The notes below the pieces were generated by a model. That model was not told where the DNA came from. It searched no databases and saw nothing but the letters and a program-made list of their open reading frames with translations. From contig LNFE01000151.1 in the NCBI GenBank assembly GCA_001464575.1, forward strand, positions 1 to 61,775: 61,775 nucleotides of DNA, in the 5' to 3' direction. The position numbers and the translations under genes are program-made. This document shows, piece after piece, positions 45,377 to 55,144 of this stretch; the first letter of the stretch is position 1, and the number at the start of each line of letters is the position of its first letter. The stretch comes from Acidobacteria bacterium Ga0077553 (GTDB lineage Bacteria > Acidobacteriota > Terriglobia > Bryobacterales > Bryobacteraceae).

Positions 45377-47337
45377 GGGCGGCGGCCTCTCCACAGCAGA
45401 CCGGCGAAGAGCAGTACGGCGACTGCAAACAAGCCGCGGCCAATCTGGTTTTCGCGCGGGGTCTCCCAATAGAGCTCAATGCGATGGGCGCCGGGGGGCG
45501 CGAGAATCCGGGTTTGGCCGAAGGCATCGCGAACCACGGGGAACTCGGTGTTCCCGGACTTGGCCCGCCACGCGGTGTCGTAAGTCACAAGGACGGCCAG
45601 CGCCTGGCCCGGTTCGACCTTGGCGTCGATCTGCAAGGTTCGCGGGTTCAACCAGCGGGTGGGGGCCGGAGAGTCCGGGCCTTCTTCGAGCGCCTTGACG
45701 TACGGAGCGAGCCGTTCGACGTCTTCACCATTGCGGGCGGGTTGCAGCGCTTCGACGTCGGCGAGACGGACGACTCGCGCCAAGGACCGCCATCGCCGGG
45801 GGATTTCATGAATCCAATTGCCTTTCCCGTCGTCGAACACGATCGGCAACCGTTTCCGGAATCGGTTCGGAAACTGGTAGTCCTGAAGGGGCAGAGCCGA
45901 GGTCGAATCGTTCATCACGATCAGATCGTTGCCCGTCGCCTGGAGCCAGAGAACGGCGGGTTCCGGATCGTCACCCAACAGGATGGACCAATAAAGGTTC
46001 ATCAGGTCGAAGTTGATGAGTCCCTGCTCGCTGCCGCCCCCAATCTGCGCCTCGTTGAACCAGCCGTTCCACCAGAAGCGTACGGTGCCCGTCACGAACG
46101 ACCGCTCCCCGGGCCGATTCTTCGCCACCCATTCCGCGGTTTGATACTCGATCCGGTCGGTCCACGCGGGGGTGCGGTGAATATGGCGCCAAGGGTAGGT
46201 CAGGTAGCCCCAGGCGGGAATGAAGCAGGCCAAGACCAGCAGCGCGGCCACGAGCCGTTCGCGCTGCCAGACCCGGCGGATGAGTTCGGCGCCGGCGAAA
46301 ACCAGAAACATATCCAGCTCCGGAACCAGGCGTTCCGGCTCCCCGGCCACCCGGAAAGCGCGGCTGGTGAAGTGATGGCCCAGCACGTTCAGACTGATGA
46401 GAGCCGCCCCGCCCCAGACGAAGATCGACCAGGCATGGGCCGGGGCGCCCGCGGCTTTTCGCCAACTGATGACGGCCACGGTAACGGCCAGCAGGATCGC
46501 CAAGCCTAGTGACCAAAGATTGCCCGGCTGCGAAACGATGGCCAGATTCCGGTTCGTGATGGCGATGTAAGACGGGGTGAGCCAGAACGCGGTGAAGCCA
46601 TAGGCCAGCGCGGCTACCGCGGCGGCGCGCGCCCACACCAGCCAGTCTCGAGTGACCACGAAAATCGCCCAGGTGAGCACCGGGAAGAAGATCGCCAGCG
46701 CCGTCGCTCCGTAAAAATTGTTCGAAACCACCAGCGCCGCGGCCAGGCTGGCAAGGGCCAACTGCGCCGGGTATCCCTTCCGGAGACCCCACCAGGCGGC
46801 CGCGAAAGCGAAGGGAAGCACGGCCAGGGCCGACATGTGCGGGCCCTCGCCGTAACGGATCAAGACGTTGAACCGCTGCGGCATATACGGAATGGCGTCG
46901 CCGCGGATATGGGCCATGAACAGGAAACTCGGCGAGAGCAGGGCCACCCCAGCGGTGGCCAGCCAGGCCCGGGCGCGGGATTGCGTGGCTACCCAGACGA
47001 AGAGCCAGACCCCGGCGATTCCGAGCACATACAGAATGGCCGTATAGAGGTGATAGCCGCGGGCCGGCGTCAGCCCGGCGTACTTCGCGAGCGCCGCCGA
47101 ACCGTAGCGCAACGCGGGCGGATAAATGTAGTCGAAGCGGGTGCCGCCGTACCAGAGCGGCTGCCAGCCGGGATGCGGCCAATTTTCGGATAGGTACCGG
47201 GCGTCGGCGATAAACGTGGCGTCAATCGAGGTCCAGTTCTCCAGGTACTTCGTCTTGAACAGAGGCCAGATCAGCACCATGGCCACAACCAAAACGAAAA
47301 CGAACTGGAGCGCCGGCGCCGAGAGACGAGATTTCAA
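45373..47337 (-). CDS. Multi-pass membrane protein, PTPS-related / GT-C-like, paralogue 1
   Basis: The 654-residue product has an N-terminal helix then a loop with acidic residues (D39 and D45, in SIDATFIADARYLS), then a run of helices. The motif RYGEGPH lies at 161-167 and AFWLTPSY comes later; a soluble C-terminal domain holds GSEQGLINFDLMNLYWS. Position and motif match paralogue 2, so the pair is a tandem duplication that has diverged. The layout resembles GT-C glycosyltransferases. It overlaps the GT2 gene by four bases. Confidence 0.75.
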   Translation of the reverse strand: MKSRLSAPALQFVFVLVVAMVLIWPLFKTKYLENWTSIDATFIADARYLSENWPHPGWQPLWYGGTRFDYIYPPALRYGSAALAKYAGLTPARGYHLYTAILYVLGIAGVWLFVWVATQSRARAWLATAGVALLSPSFLFMAHIRGDAIPYMPQRFNVLIRYGEGPHMSALAVLPFAFAAAWWGLRKGYPAQLALASLAAALVVSNNFYGATALAIFFPVLTWAIFVVTRDWLVWARAAAVAALAYGFTAFWLTPSYIAITNRNLAIVSQPGNLWSLGLAILLAVTVAVISWRKAAGAPAHAWSIFVWGGAALISLNVLGHHFTSRAFRVAGEPERLVPELDMFLVFAGAELIRRVWQRERLVAALLVLACFIPAWGYLTYPWRHIHRTPAWTDRIEYQTAEWVAKNRPGERSFVTGTVRFWWNGWFNEAQIGGGSEQGLINFDLMNLYWSILLGDDPEPAVLWLQATGNDLIVMNDSTSALPLQDYQFPNRFRKRLPIVFDDGKGNWIHEIPRRWRSLARVVRLADVEALQPARNGEDVERLAPYVKALEEGPDSPAPTRWLNPRTLQIDAKVEPGQALAVLVTYDTAWRAKSGNTEFPVVRDAFGQTRILAPPGAHRIELYWETPRENQIGRGLFAVAVLLFAGLLWRGRRP

Positions 47338-48128
47338 ATCCGGCGGTCCTGTGCCTTGGGCGGGGTGTTTTGATACCGGCCCAGGATGCTATCGAATTGG
47401 AGCGACCGGCGCAGTCCGCTGCGATGCAGCAGATAACGGCTAAGCACCCAGAGGATTGATAGACCATAGCGCGTGCTCTGCACGAACGAAGCCGAGGAGG
47501 CCTGGGGGAAATACCGCGTGGGGACGGGCACTTCGGCGATGCGGAGGCGGGCCTCAACGAACTGGGCCATGATCTCCTGGTCGAACACGAAGTTGTCCGA
47601 GTTCATGTCGACGTTCACGGTCTCGAGCGCCGAACGCCGGTAGGCGCGGTAGCCGGTATGGTACTCGGCCAGCTTCAGGCCAAAAACGGAATTCTCCATT
47701 TCGGTCAAAAAGCGGTTGGCGATGAACTTCCACCACGGCATGCCCTGCTTCATGACGTCGCCGCCCAGCAGGCGCGAGCCCAACACGACGTCGGCGGTTC
47801 CGGACTCGATGGGGGCGATGATCTGGGGCAGGAGTGTTGGGTCGTACTGGTAGTCGGGATGCACCATCACGATGATGTCGGCCCCGGCACGCAGCGCTTC
47901 GCGATAGCAGGTTTTCTGGTTGGCGCCATAGCCGTAGTTCCGGTTATGGACGAAGATCTCGAGGCCCAGTTCGCGTGCGATCTGAATCGTCTCATCCTTG
48001 CTGCCATCGTCGACCAGAATCACGAGATCGACCACATCATGTGGAAGCTCCTGATAGGTCATCCGAAGGGTCTTGGCCGCGTTGTAGGCCGGCATGACGA
48101 CGACGACTTTCGGCTTGGTTTCAATCAT
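47334..48128 (-). CDS. GT2-family glycosyltransferase (polyprenyl-phosphate sugar synthase type)
   Basis: The 264-residue cytoplasmic protein has the GT-A fold of dolichol-phosphate-mannose-synthase-like GT2 enzymes: VVVVMPAYNAAKT, DDGS at 40-43, and the acidic DYQYD motif at 92-96 in the place of DXD. GSRLLGGDVMKQGMPWWKFIANR and a C-terminal amphipathic stretch are also typical. It should move a sugar from a nucleotide donor to a lipid phosphate. It is between a methyltransferase (eight-base overlap) and the two membrane proteins, so it probably makes their donor. Confidence 0.87.
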   Translation of the reverse strand: MIETKPKVVVVMPAYNAAKTLRMTYQELPHDVVDLVILVDDGSKDETIQIARELGLEIFVHNRNYGYGANQKTCYREALRAGADIIVMVHPDYQYDPTLLPQIIAPIESGTADVVLGSRLLGGDVMKQGMPWWKFIANRFLTEMENSVFGLKLAEYHTGYRAYRRSALETVNVDMNSDNFVFDQEIMAQFVEARLRIAEVPVPTRYFPQASSASFVQSTRYGLSILWVLSRYLLHRSGLRRSLQFDSILGRYQNTPPKAQDRRI

Positions 48129-48816
48129 GGGAACGTTCCAAAATCACAATAAACTGGTAGGCGAAAAGAGTTTTCCACAAGCACGCCAACTTCCAAAAGA
48201 ACCATTCGAGACCTCGCGCGACCCCGTTTTGCGAGTTGAGGAACACGCTGAAAGGGACCGGCGTCAACAGCACTGACGCTACATTATAGCCGGACTGGAG
48301 GAACAGTTCCCGCCACCCCGACCAGACTCGAAAATGGATGTGGGTCCGGTCAAACAGCCCTTTCTCATCCTGCGGGAACCGGCCGGACAGCACGATGGCC
48401 CGGAAATAGAGATTGCCGCTGTTGGGCACGGAGACGATCACTTGTCCGCCGGGTTTTAAAAGCGATCGCAACTGGACGAGCACCTTTGCGTTTTCAAGCA
48501 GATGCTCGATGACGTCGGCACAGAGAATGTAGTCGAACCGTTCGGACAGCTCCGGCATGCCATGATGCAGGTCGGCGACGACCAGTTTCACATTGGCCGG
48601 GAAGTGGCCCGGGGGCCAGGATTGCCGCTCAACCCCGGTGACCTGAAATCCACGATCGGCGAACCGAGCCGCCATAGCGCCATCCCAGCAACCTACATCC
48701 AGCAACGCTTTGCCGGCGCCGTTCTGAGGAATCAGCGCAAGAATTTGGGAATGGCTGCTCCATGGGCTAGCCTTAAAGGTGTAGCTTTGTTCAGCTAGTG
48801 TGTCTGTTGCACCCAT
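48121..48816 (-). CDS. Class I SAM-dependent methyltransferase
   Basis: The 231-residue protein has motif I LLDVGCWDG at 38-46, and later FDYILCADVIEHL and LLKPGGQVIVSVPN as motifs II and III. The C-terminal part has aromatic and hydrophobic residues, perhaps for a lipid or glycan substrate. It is first in a seven-gene unit with a GT2 gene and two membrane proteins; glycan or lipid methylation is plausible but not shown. Confidence 0.85.
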   Translation of the reverse strand: MGATDTLAEQSYTFKASPWSSHSQILALIPQNGAGKALLDVGCWDGAMAARFADRGFQVTGVERQSWPPGHFPANVKLVVADLHHGMPELSERFDYILCADVIEHLLENAKVLVQLRSLLKPGGQVIVSVPNSGNLYFRAIVLSGRFPQDEKGLFDRTHIHFRVWSGWRELFLQSGYNVASVLLTPVPFSVFLNSQNGVARGLEWFFWKLACLWKTLFAYQFIVILERSHD

Positions 48817-48870
48817 CCCTTTTCTCTCGTAACCATTAATCCTCTCTACACGCCATCCCTAGGTTAACCC

Positions 48871-50050
48871 ATGAACTCTAGCGTCGTCTTTTTAACTCTT
48901 CCCCTTCTGTTCACCTTCCTGGTTGGCTGTAACAAGCAGGCAGCCCCTGTGCAGGCCAAGCAGGACTCCGGTCCGCTAGCGGTTCGGATGTCCGACGTGA
49001 AGGTGCGGGACATCACCCGCGTTGTGGAGACAACCGGCACCTTGTTCCCGTTTGAAGAGGCGGTGATCAGCGCCGAAATTGGGGGAAAGGCGGAGGAGGT
49101 TCGTTTCGATCTGGGCGATATCGTTGAAAAGGGGCAGGTTCTTGTCCGGATCAACGATGAAGAGCAACGGTATCAAGTGCAGCAGAGCGAAGCGCAGCTG
49201 CGTCAGTCGATGGAGCGTCTGGGTCTGAAGGCGGAAAACGAGAAAGTTGCCGATATCCGGGAGACCCCGGACGTACGCCGGGCCAAAGCGGACCTGACGG
49301 AGGCCGAACAGCGGTTTAAGCGGACGCGCCAATTGGTGGACCAGAACATTGGCGCCAAATCCGAGCTCGATCAGGCGAGTTCCCGGTATCAGGCGGCGCA
49401 GGCGGCTTACGATGCCACGATCAACCAGACCCGCAACCTGGTGCAGGAAGTGGAACGTTTCCGCGCGAATCTGGAAATTGAGCGGAAAAAACTGCGGGAC
49501 ACGACGGTGAAGGCGCCGTTCCGCGCGATTGTAAAGGAACGGCAGGCGAGCCTCGGACAGTTTGTCGGTCCGAACACTCCCCTCTTCGTCCTGGTTAAGA
49601 TCGATCCGATTCGGCTGCGCATCGAGATTCCCGAGCGGATGGCGCCTTGGATCAAGGTGAACCAGCAGGCCGAGATTTCGCTGGAAGCGTTTGAGGGGCG
49701 AAAGTTTCAGGGGAGAATCTGGCGCATCTCACCGACGGTCGACCAGAGCAAGCGGACCTTCGTGGCCGAGGCGCTGATTGACAATAAGGCTGGGGAGTTG
49801 AAGCCGGGTTCCTATGCCAAGGCCCGGGTGCCGACCAGCAAGAACGAACGGATTGTGGTGGTGCCGCAGCGGGCGGTCTAACGGAGTGATCGATGCCCGC
49901 GATGTGCGGCTGGGTGATCGCATCGATCAGGATGTGGAGATCCTTGAGGGGTTGGCGGAGGGGGAACGAGTCGCCACCAGCCAGTTACCGCGGTTAGATA
50001 CAGGGACGAAGGTAAAACTGGCGGTGGATACACCGAAAAAGGGCGCTTGA
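48871..50050 (+). pseudogene. RND efflux periplasmic adaptor (lipoprotein), frame broken near 49878-49881
   Basis: The product starts with a lipoprotein signal with the cysteine at C20 (FLVGC). Coiled-coil and lipoyl-type halves follow (EVRFDLGDIVEKGQVLVRIND), then KAPFRAIVKERQASLGQFVG and GSYAKARVPTS. At VVVPQRAV the frame stops. The family continuation NGVIDARDVRLGDRIDQDVEI lies in a different frame and runs to 50050. About 38 bases are inferred to be missing, covering a VFVV-type strand. No RND permease gene follows. Confidence 0.85.
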
Positions 50051-50057
50051 TAGAAGA

Positions 50058-50085
50058 GCGGCGAGGCGTTCAGACGTCCCGCCGC
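50058..50085 (+). terminator. Hairpin in the gap between convergent genes (weak)
   Basis: gcggcg (50058-50063) pairs with cgccgc (50080-50085), with an inner gcgt/acgt stem. There is no T tract on either side, so this may be only a structured gap and not an intrinsic terminator. Confidence 0.3.
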
Positions 50086-50095
50086 CACCACGACG

Positions 50096-50983
50096 TTACC
50101 GGGCGTTTTGCACTTTGGGCGTTGCCAGATAGCCGCTGATCGTGTCCTTGCCGATGGAGTTGATGACAAGTTCGTACGGTTGTCTCGCCTTCGAGGTGTA
50201 GAACTGCAGGGGTTCGTTCAGCGTCTTGTCCTTCTTTTCCATCTTCTTGTCGTCGAAGGTTAAGTCGACCGTGAAGCGGTTCTTCTTCGCGTCCGCTTTC
50301 TTCAACTGCAGCATGATGTCGCCGACACGCCGCGCCGTCTTTTCCTTCGGCAGGGTGAATTCAAAGTAGTTGCGGTCGCCGAGAGCCTTCAGCGCCTGGA
50401 ACTCTTTATAGTTGGTGGCGATCAGTCCGCTCTGTTCGCCGAGGTCGCCGCGGGTCCGTTTCAGGTCGGCGATGGTCTTGTCGAGCTCGGTCTTCGTGTT
50501 CGCCACTTCGGTCTTCACGGAGCCAACCTCGGTGGAGACTGCCGCGATCTTGGTATTGGCGGAGCTCGCTTCCTGCTTCACTTCGGTGATTTGGCTCGCC
50601 ATCTGTTGCTGCGCCGCTTTGGTTTCGCGTTCGAGCTTCGCCGTCAGTTCGACGGCCTTCTTCTCGGCATCCACCTTGGCCTGGCCCGCGGCCATGGCGG
50701 ACTGACGGCGGGCCGCTTCCAACTCATCCTTCAGTTCGCTGATGTACCGCTTGCTCGTGGCCGTGGTCACCGTGGTCGTCTCTTTGACGCTGGAGATCTC
50801 GCGGGTCATGGCCTCTTTCAAGCCGGCGACTTCAGTCTTCGTCTTGTCCAGTTGCAAAAACAGATAGACGTTGGCTCCCAAGAGGGCGAGGACGGATCCG
50901 AAAAGAATCGGGATCTTGATACCACCGCCGGAAGGGGGCGGGGGTGGGGGTGGCATATACATGGGGTTCGGGTTGGGATTCAT
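50096..50983 (-). CDS. Membrane-anchored coiled-coil protein, function unknown
   Basis: The start is taken at ATG 50983, with AGGAGG 11 bases upstream; the open frame goes on upstream but into poor sequence. The 295-residue product begins MNPNPNPMYMPPPPPPP, has one membrane helix (IPILFGSVLALLGANVYLFL), then a long Glu/Lys/Ala-rich coiled coil (about 45-195) and a globular C-terminal domain (FEFTLPKEKTARRVGDIMLQL). It looks like an envelope scaffold with a cytoplasmic proline-rich tip. No family is recognised. Confidence 0.75.
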   Translation of the reverse strand: MNPNPNPMYMPPPPPPPSGGGIKIPILFGSVLALLGANVYLFLQLDKTKTEVAGLKEAMTREISSVKETTTVTTATSKRYISELKDELEAARRQSAMAAGQAKVDAEKKAVELTAKLERETKAAQQQMASQITEVKQEASSANTKIAAVSTEVGSVKTEVANTKTELDKTIADLKRTRGDLGEQSGLIATNYKEFQALKALGDRNYFEFTLPKEKTARRVGDIMLQLKKADAKKNRFTVDLTFDDKKMEKKDKTLNEPLQFYTSKARQPYELVINSIGKDTISGYLATPKVQNAR

Positions 50984-51062
50984 TTGCGGGTCAGCCTCCT
51001 GGCAGTCGAATTTAGAATAACATTCGTCTTGACAACTATATGCGACAGGTGCGGGGCGGGTT

Positions 51063-51677
51063 TCACGATTCGACGCGGAGCGGCTTGGCCGTGGCAAACT
51101 CGAACCGCTCTTGCTTAGAGATTCCGGGTTCGAAACAGCGGCGGCAGCGGGCCTCGTACATCCCGGTGGCGCCGACCACAATCAGATCTTCGCTCTCCAC
51201 TAAACGTTGCGTGTGCTTGGCAGGATTTCCGCAGCGCATGCAGATCGCGAGCGTTTTGGTGATCGACTCGGCGCGTGCCAGCAGGTCGGGAATCGGGGGG
51301 AACGGGCGCCCCAGGTAGTCCGTATCCAGGCCGGCGATGATCACCTGCTTGCCGCTGTCGGCTAACTGCTCGGCCAAATCAACCAGCGCGGGACCCATGA
51401 AGTTGGCTTCGTCGATCCCCACTACCTGCGTTCGCCAATCCAAGATCCCAAGAATATCTTGCGCTCCGTCCACCACCTCCGACGCCATGCGTTGGTCGGC
51501 GTGAGAGACTATCTCTTCATGCGAATAACGGATGTCGATTATGGGCTTAAAGACCTGAACCCGTTTTCTCGCTATCCGCGCTCTCCGCAACCGGCGGATT
51601 AACTCTTCGCTCTTGCCCGAAAACATCGGCCCGCACACCACCTCAATCCAGCCGGTGTGTCCGGTAAAAATATCCAT
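51063..51677 (-). CDS. tdk: Thymidine kinase
   Basis: The 204-residue type II thymidine kinase has Walker A CGPMFSGKSEE at 15-25, the DE box in VVGIDEANFM, and zinc-binding cysteines in ICMRCGNPA and CRRCFEPG. It phosphorylates thymidine for salvage. The methyltransferase gene starts nine bases away on the other strand, so the promoters must overlap. Confidence 0.96.
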   Translation of the reverse strand: MDIFTGHTGWIEVVCGPMFSGKSEELIRRLRRARIARKRVQVFKPIIDIRYSHEEIVSHADQRMASEVVDGAQDILGILDWRTQVVGIDEANFMGPALVDLAEQLADSGKQVIIAGLDTDYLGRPFPPIPDLLARAESITKTLAICMRCGNPAKHTQRLVESEDLIVVGATGMYEARCRRCFEPGISKQERFEFATAKPLRVES

Positions 51678-51685
51678 ATCGCTTT

Positions 51686-52319
51686 ATGATGCCATGGCCT
51701 CCCGCGCTGACCCACCGCAACATTGTGCCCGAGTTGCTCGCCCAGGCGACACCTGAGGAGGCCGAGGCCAATCTGAGCGACTTGCGCCGGCTGAACCGGT
51801 ATTTCGGCGGGCGCCAGACGTTGCGATCTGTCCTCTACCCGCTGCTCCGGCGCCTCCGGCGACCACGCCGCCGCGCTGGCCCAAGCCCATGTGGTCAGCA
51901 TCGATATCTCCGAGAACCACTTGCGAGGCGCCGCGGGCGACCGGGTGGTGGCGGACGCCTTCGCCCTGCCCTTCGCGCCCGGCTCGTTCGACATCGTGAT
52001 GGCCAACCTGTTTCTCCACCACTTTGAGGACGCCGAGATCGTTGCTCTCCTCGCCCAGTTCTCCCGCCTGGCCCGGGTCGCGGTGGTCGTGAACGATTTG
52101 GAACGAAGCCGGTTGGGTTGGAGTTTCCTGCCGTTCACCGCTCCGCTGTTCGGCTGGCACCCGATTACGATTCACGATGGCACGGTGAGCGTCGCCGCCG
52201 GGTTTCAGCCGGGCGAGTTGTCCAGCTTGTTCGACCAGGCCGGCATGCAGGGCGTCCGCATCCGGCGGCACCGCCCCTGGTTCCGGCTTTCAGCCGTCTG
52301 GATGGCGAAACAGCCCTAA
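51686..52319 (+). pseudogene. Class I methyltransferase, frame broken near 51846-51850
   Basis: The N-terminal helical part (PEEAEANLSDLRRLNRYFGGRQTL) is of a known class of stand-alone methyltransferases. After YPLL the frame is lost. The family block continues in another frame as ASGDHAAALAQAHVVSIDISENHL, then FALPFAPGSFDIVMANLFLHHF. The missing bases include the LLDVG part of the SAM site. The junction sits between two copies of ctccggcg (51845 and 51854), so a repeat-mediated loss or collapse is possible. Confidence 0.75.
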
Positions 52320-52320
52320 A

Positions 52321-54153
52321 CTACGGCAGGGCCAACGCGATGTAGGCGCCATCAATCGGCTTCTGGGTCGCCGGAATCAGCCCCACCTGCGCCGAGGCGC
52401 AAAAGACGATGTACTGCTTCCCATTCACTTCGTAGATCGACGGTATGCCTTCGATCGCCATTGGCACCTCCTGCTCAAACAGCAATTTGCCGTTGTCGAT
52501 GTCAAACGCGCGGACCTTGCGGTCCCGCGTCCCGGTAAAGATCAGTCCGCTGGCCGTCACCACCGGCCCTACCTTCGGGTAGTGCGTCCCGGTGTTCCGG
52601 ATTCCCTTGGCGGCCAACTCCGGCACCTCGCCGAGCGGGATCTTCCATTTAATCGAGCCATCGTTGAGGTCATAGACCGTGAGCGAAGTCCAGGGAGGCT
52701 TGATGGCGGCCAGTCCGTCGCTGGCGATCATGAAGCCGAACTGGCTCTCATAACGCTCCTCCGCCGTCATCCCCGGCACCTCATCCACTTTCTTATCGAG
52801 CTTCAGCAGACAGGGGAGGTCCTTGCTCACCACTACCAAGGTTCCTTTGAAGGGGTCCACCGCTGCCCCACCCCAATTGGCCCCGCCATTGTTTCCTGGC
52901 ATCTGGATGGCGCCCCGCGCCGCCGGCGGCGTAAACAGCCCCTCGTTCCGGGCGCTCAAAATCTGATCGCGGAACTTCGCCCGGTCGGCCGCGCTCAGAA
53001 ACGGGCTCAGATCATCCACCGTAAACGTCTGCCGGGCGAACGGTTCCGGCTTGGTCGGAAACGGCTGCGTCGGCCAGGTGGTCTCCCCCGGCATGTCGGT
53101 CTTGGGTACCGGCCGCTCTTCAATCGGCCACAGCGGCTTGCCGTTGGTCCGGTCGAAGACCCAGACGAACCCCTGCTTTGACACCTGCGCCACGGCATCA
53201 ACCGTCTTGCCCTCGTGCTTCACGGTCAGCAGCTTGGGCGCGGTCGAATCGTCGTAATCCCAGATGTCATGGTGCACCATCTGGTAGTGCCAAATGCGCT
53301 TCCCGGTCCGGGCGTCGAGGGCGAGCAGCGAGTCGGCGAAGAGGTTGTGCCCGGCCCGGTCCTTACCGTAGAAGTTGTACTTCGCGCTGGCCGTCGGCGC
53401 GAACAGGATGCCCCGCTTCTCGTCAATCGACATCTCGGACCAGACATTCGCGCCGCCCACCGTCTTCCAGGCGTCCTTCTGCCAGCCGTCGTAGCCGAAC
53501 TCGCCGGGGCGGGGGATCGTGTGGAAGGTCCAAACCAGTTTGCCCGTCCGCACATTGTAGGCGCGAATATCTCCCGGCGCAGAGCCGTAGCCCTGGTTGG
53601 TCGCCGAGCCGAGAATGATCAGATCCTCAAATACCCGTCCAGGAGACATCGACTGCAGCACCGTCAGCAGCTTTGGGTCCCGGTCCAGGCCCACGCGGAG
53701 GTCGACGCTGCCGCCGGTGCCGAAGTCGGCAATACTCTTCCCGGTCAGGGCGTCAATCGCCCGCAGCGCGTGGTTGCTCGCCAGGAGCAGCCGGCGGTCC
53801 TTGCGGTCCTTGCTTTCCCAATAGTTGATGCCGCGGTTGGTGATCACCTTGGTATCGGCCGGGGGCGTCCAGGTCCAGGCCGGCTTTCCGGTGGCCGCTT
53901 GCAGGGCCACAATCGTGTTGCCCGCGCCCATGACGTACATCAGATCATCCACGATCACCGGGTTGAAGTTGTACTTCTTGTTTTCGCCGATCCGGTAGCT
54001 CCAGGCCACTTTGAGCTGGGCGACGTTCTCTTTCGTGATCTGCCGCAGGGATGAATACTGACTCGAATCCGGGCCGCCGCCGTAGTCGGACCAAGTCTTG
54101 TAATCCTGAGCAAACGCCAGCGTGGCCACCGCAAAACCAAGAAGAATACGCAT
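52321..54153 (-). CDS. PQQ-dependent quinoprotein dehydrogenase, secreted
   Basis: The 610-residue product has a signal peptide (ILLGFAVATLAFAQ) and the eight-bladed propeller with recurring W-docking motifs. LKVAWSYRIGE, ALDARTGKRIWHYQMVHHDIWDYD and GANWGGAAVDP are typical of membrane glucose dehydrogenase and ethanol dehydrogenase relatives. No C-terminal cytochrome c domain (CxxCH) is seen, and no PQQ synthesis genes are in the window. Substrate not determined. Confidence 0.9.
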   Translation of the reverse strand: MRILLGFAVATLAFAQDYKTWSDYGGGPDSSQYSSLRQITKENVAQLKVAWSYRIGENKKYNFNPVIVDDLMYVMGAGNTIVALQAATGKPAWTWTPPADTKVITNRGINYWESKDRKDRRLLLASNHALRAIDALTGKSIADFGTGGSVDLRVGLDRDPKLLTVLQSMSPGRVFEDLIILGSATNQGYGSAPGDIRAYNVRTGKLVWTFHTIPRPGEFGYDGWQKDAWKTVGGANVWSEMSIDEKRGILFAPTASAKYNFYGKDRAGHNLFADSLLALDARTGKRIWHYQMVHHDIWDYDDSTAPKLLTVKHEGKTVDAVAQVSKQGFVWVFDRTNGKPLWPIEERPVPKTDMPGETTWPTQPFPTKPEPFARQTFTVDDLSPFLSAADRAKFRDQILSARNEGLFTPPAARGAIQMPGNNGGANWGGAAVDPFKGTLVVVSKDLPCLLKLDKKVDEVPGMTAEERYESQFGFMIASDGLAAIKPPWTSLTVYDLNDGSIKWKIPLGEVPELAAKGIRNTGTHYPKVGPVVTASGLIFTGTRDRKVRAFDIDNGKLLFEQEVPMAIEGIPSIYEVNGKQYIVFCASAQVGLIPATQKPIDGAYIALALP

Positions 54154-54238
54154 GAATTCTCAACGATATCACGCAGCCATTCCGCCCCCCGGGCAGATTT
54201 TTTGAACTTCAGTCGGCTCCGGTTGCGAGTTCTTGATC

Positions 54239-55132
54239 ATGCTGAACCGTTTACTGCTCTGGTTGTCCGTTGCGGGGTGCCTGGCCGCCCAGTCTTTCCC
54301 GACCCATGTCGCCATGGACGCCCTGCTCCGCATTCGCTTTTACCCCGGCCAAGGGGCGTTTCTGATGGACAGCCCCATCCCCGTGCTCTTTCCGCCGCCG
54401 GGTGAATCCACCGGCCGCCTGCTGATCAAAAGAGCCGGTGGCGCCGCCGTCGTGACGAAGGATATTGTCATCCGTCCCTGGGCGCCCCACGGCGCTTTTG
54501 GCGAACTCCGCACCGCCGGCAATCAGGACTCCCTGGGGCCTATCCCCGCCGGCGACTACGTTGTCGCGGTGGAGATTGGCGGCAAAGAGGTGTCGTCGTA
54601 CTCCTTCAGCATGAAGTCCGAAGGCTCCGGCGATGCGTTCAACCCAAAAACCGAAATGGTCCGCACGGGGCCATGGTCGAAGGCCGCTTTTCTCACCGCC
54701 CTCACGGATGTCAACGTGCCCCTGGCGGGCATTGGCATGTATGTCAGCTCCCGCGAACTCCCCGGCTACACGGTTGGCAAAAACGGGCCGTTCTCCGTCC
54801 ATCTGCTCCGGGGCGGAGCGCAGATTGGTTCGATTGAAGGTACCGCCACCGTGAGTGACTGGACCTTTTTCAAGGGCGACTTCCAGGTCAACAAAGCACA
54901 GGGCTACGGCTTCGTGAAATGGGCGGATGTGACGGGTACCCCCGGCGCCTATTCGGTCGAATTCCGCGCCGGAGGCAAGACGCTGCGCAGCTATAGGTTC
55001 ACGGTTGCGGGTGGAAAGGTCGTCATGATTCCCGCGAATGAACCCTCTTTCGCCGGACCAACCGCCCTGCCCGCGCAAACGCTCATCAACAATCGGCGGA
55101 CCCAGGCGTTCTGGCTCGCGCCGATTCAGTAG
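54239..55132 (+). CDS. Secreted protein of unknown function
   Basis: ATG 54239 opens a signal peptide (LLLWLSVAGCLAAQ); a TTG at 54233 is an in-frame alternative. The 297-residue product is beta-rich with blocks VVAVEIGGKEVSSYSFSM and TPGAYSVEFRAGGKTLRSYRF, suggesting two similar Ig-like domains. No catalytic motif or family is recognised. It precedes the DoxX gene by 12 bases and may be co-transcribed with it. Confidence 0.65.
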   Translation: MLNRLLLWLSVAGCLAAQSFPTHVAMDALLRIRFYPGQGAFLMDSPIPVLFPPPGESTGRLLIKRAGGAAVVTKDIVIRPWAPHGAFGELRTAGNQDSLGPIPAGDYVVAVEIGGKEVSSYSFSMKSEGSGDAFNPKTEMVRTGPWSKAAFLTALTDVNVPLAGIGMYVSSRELPGYTVGKNGPFSVHLLRGGAQIGSIEGTATVSDWTFFKGDFQVNKAQGYGFVKWADVTGTPGAYSVEFRAGGKTLRSYRFTVAGGKVVMIPANEPSFAGPTALPAQTLINNRRTQAFWLAPIQ

Positions 55133-55144
55133 ACTCAAACAATA

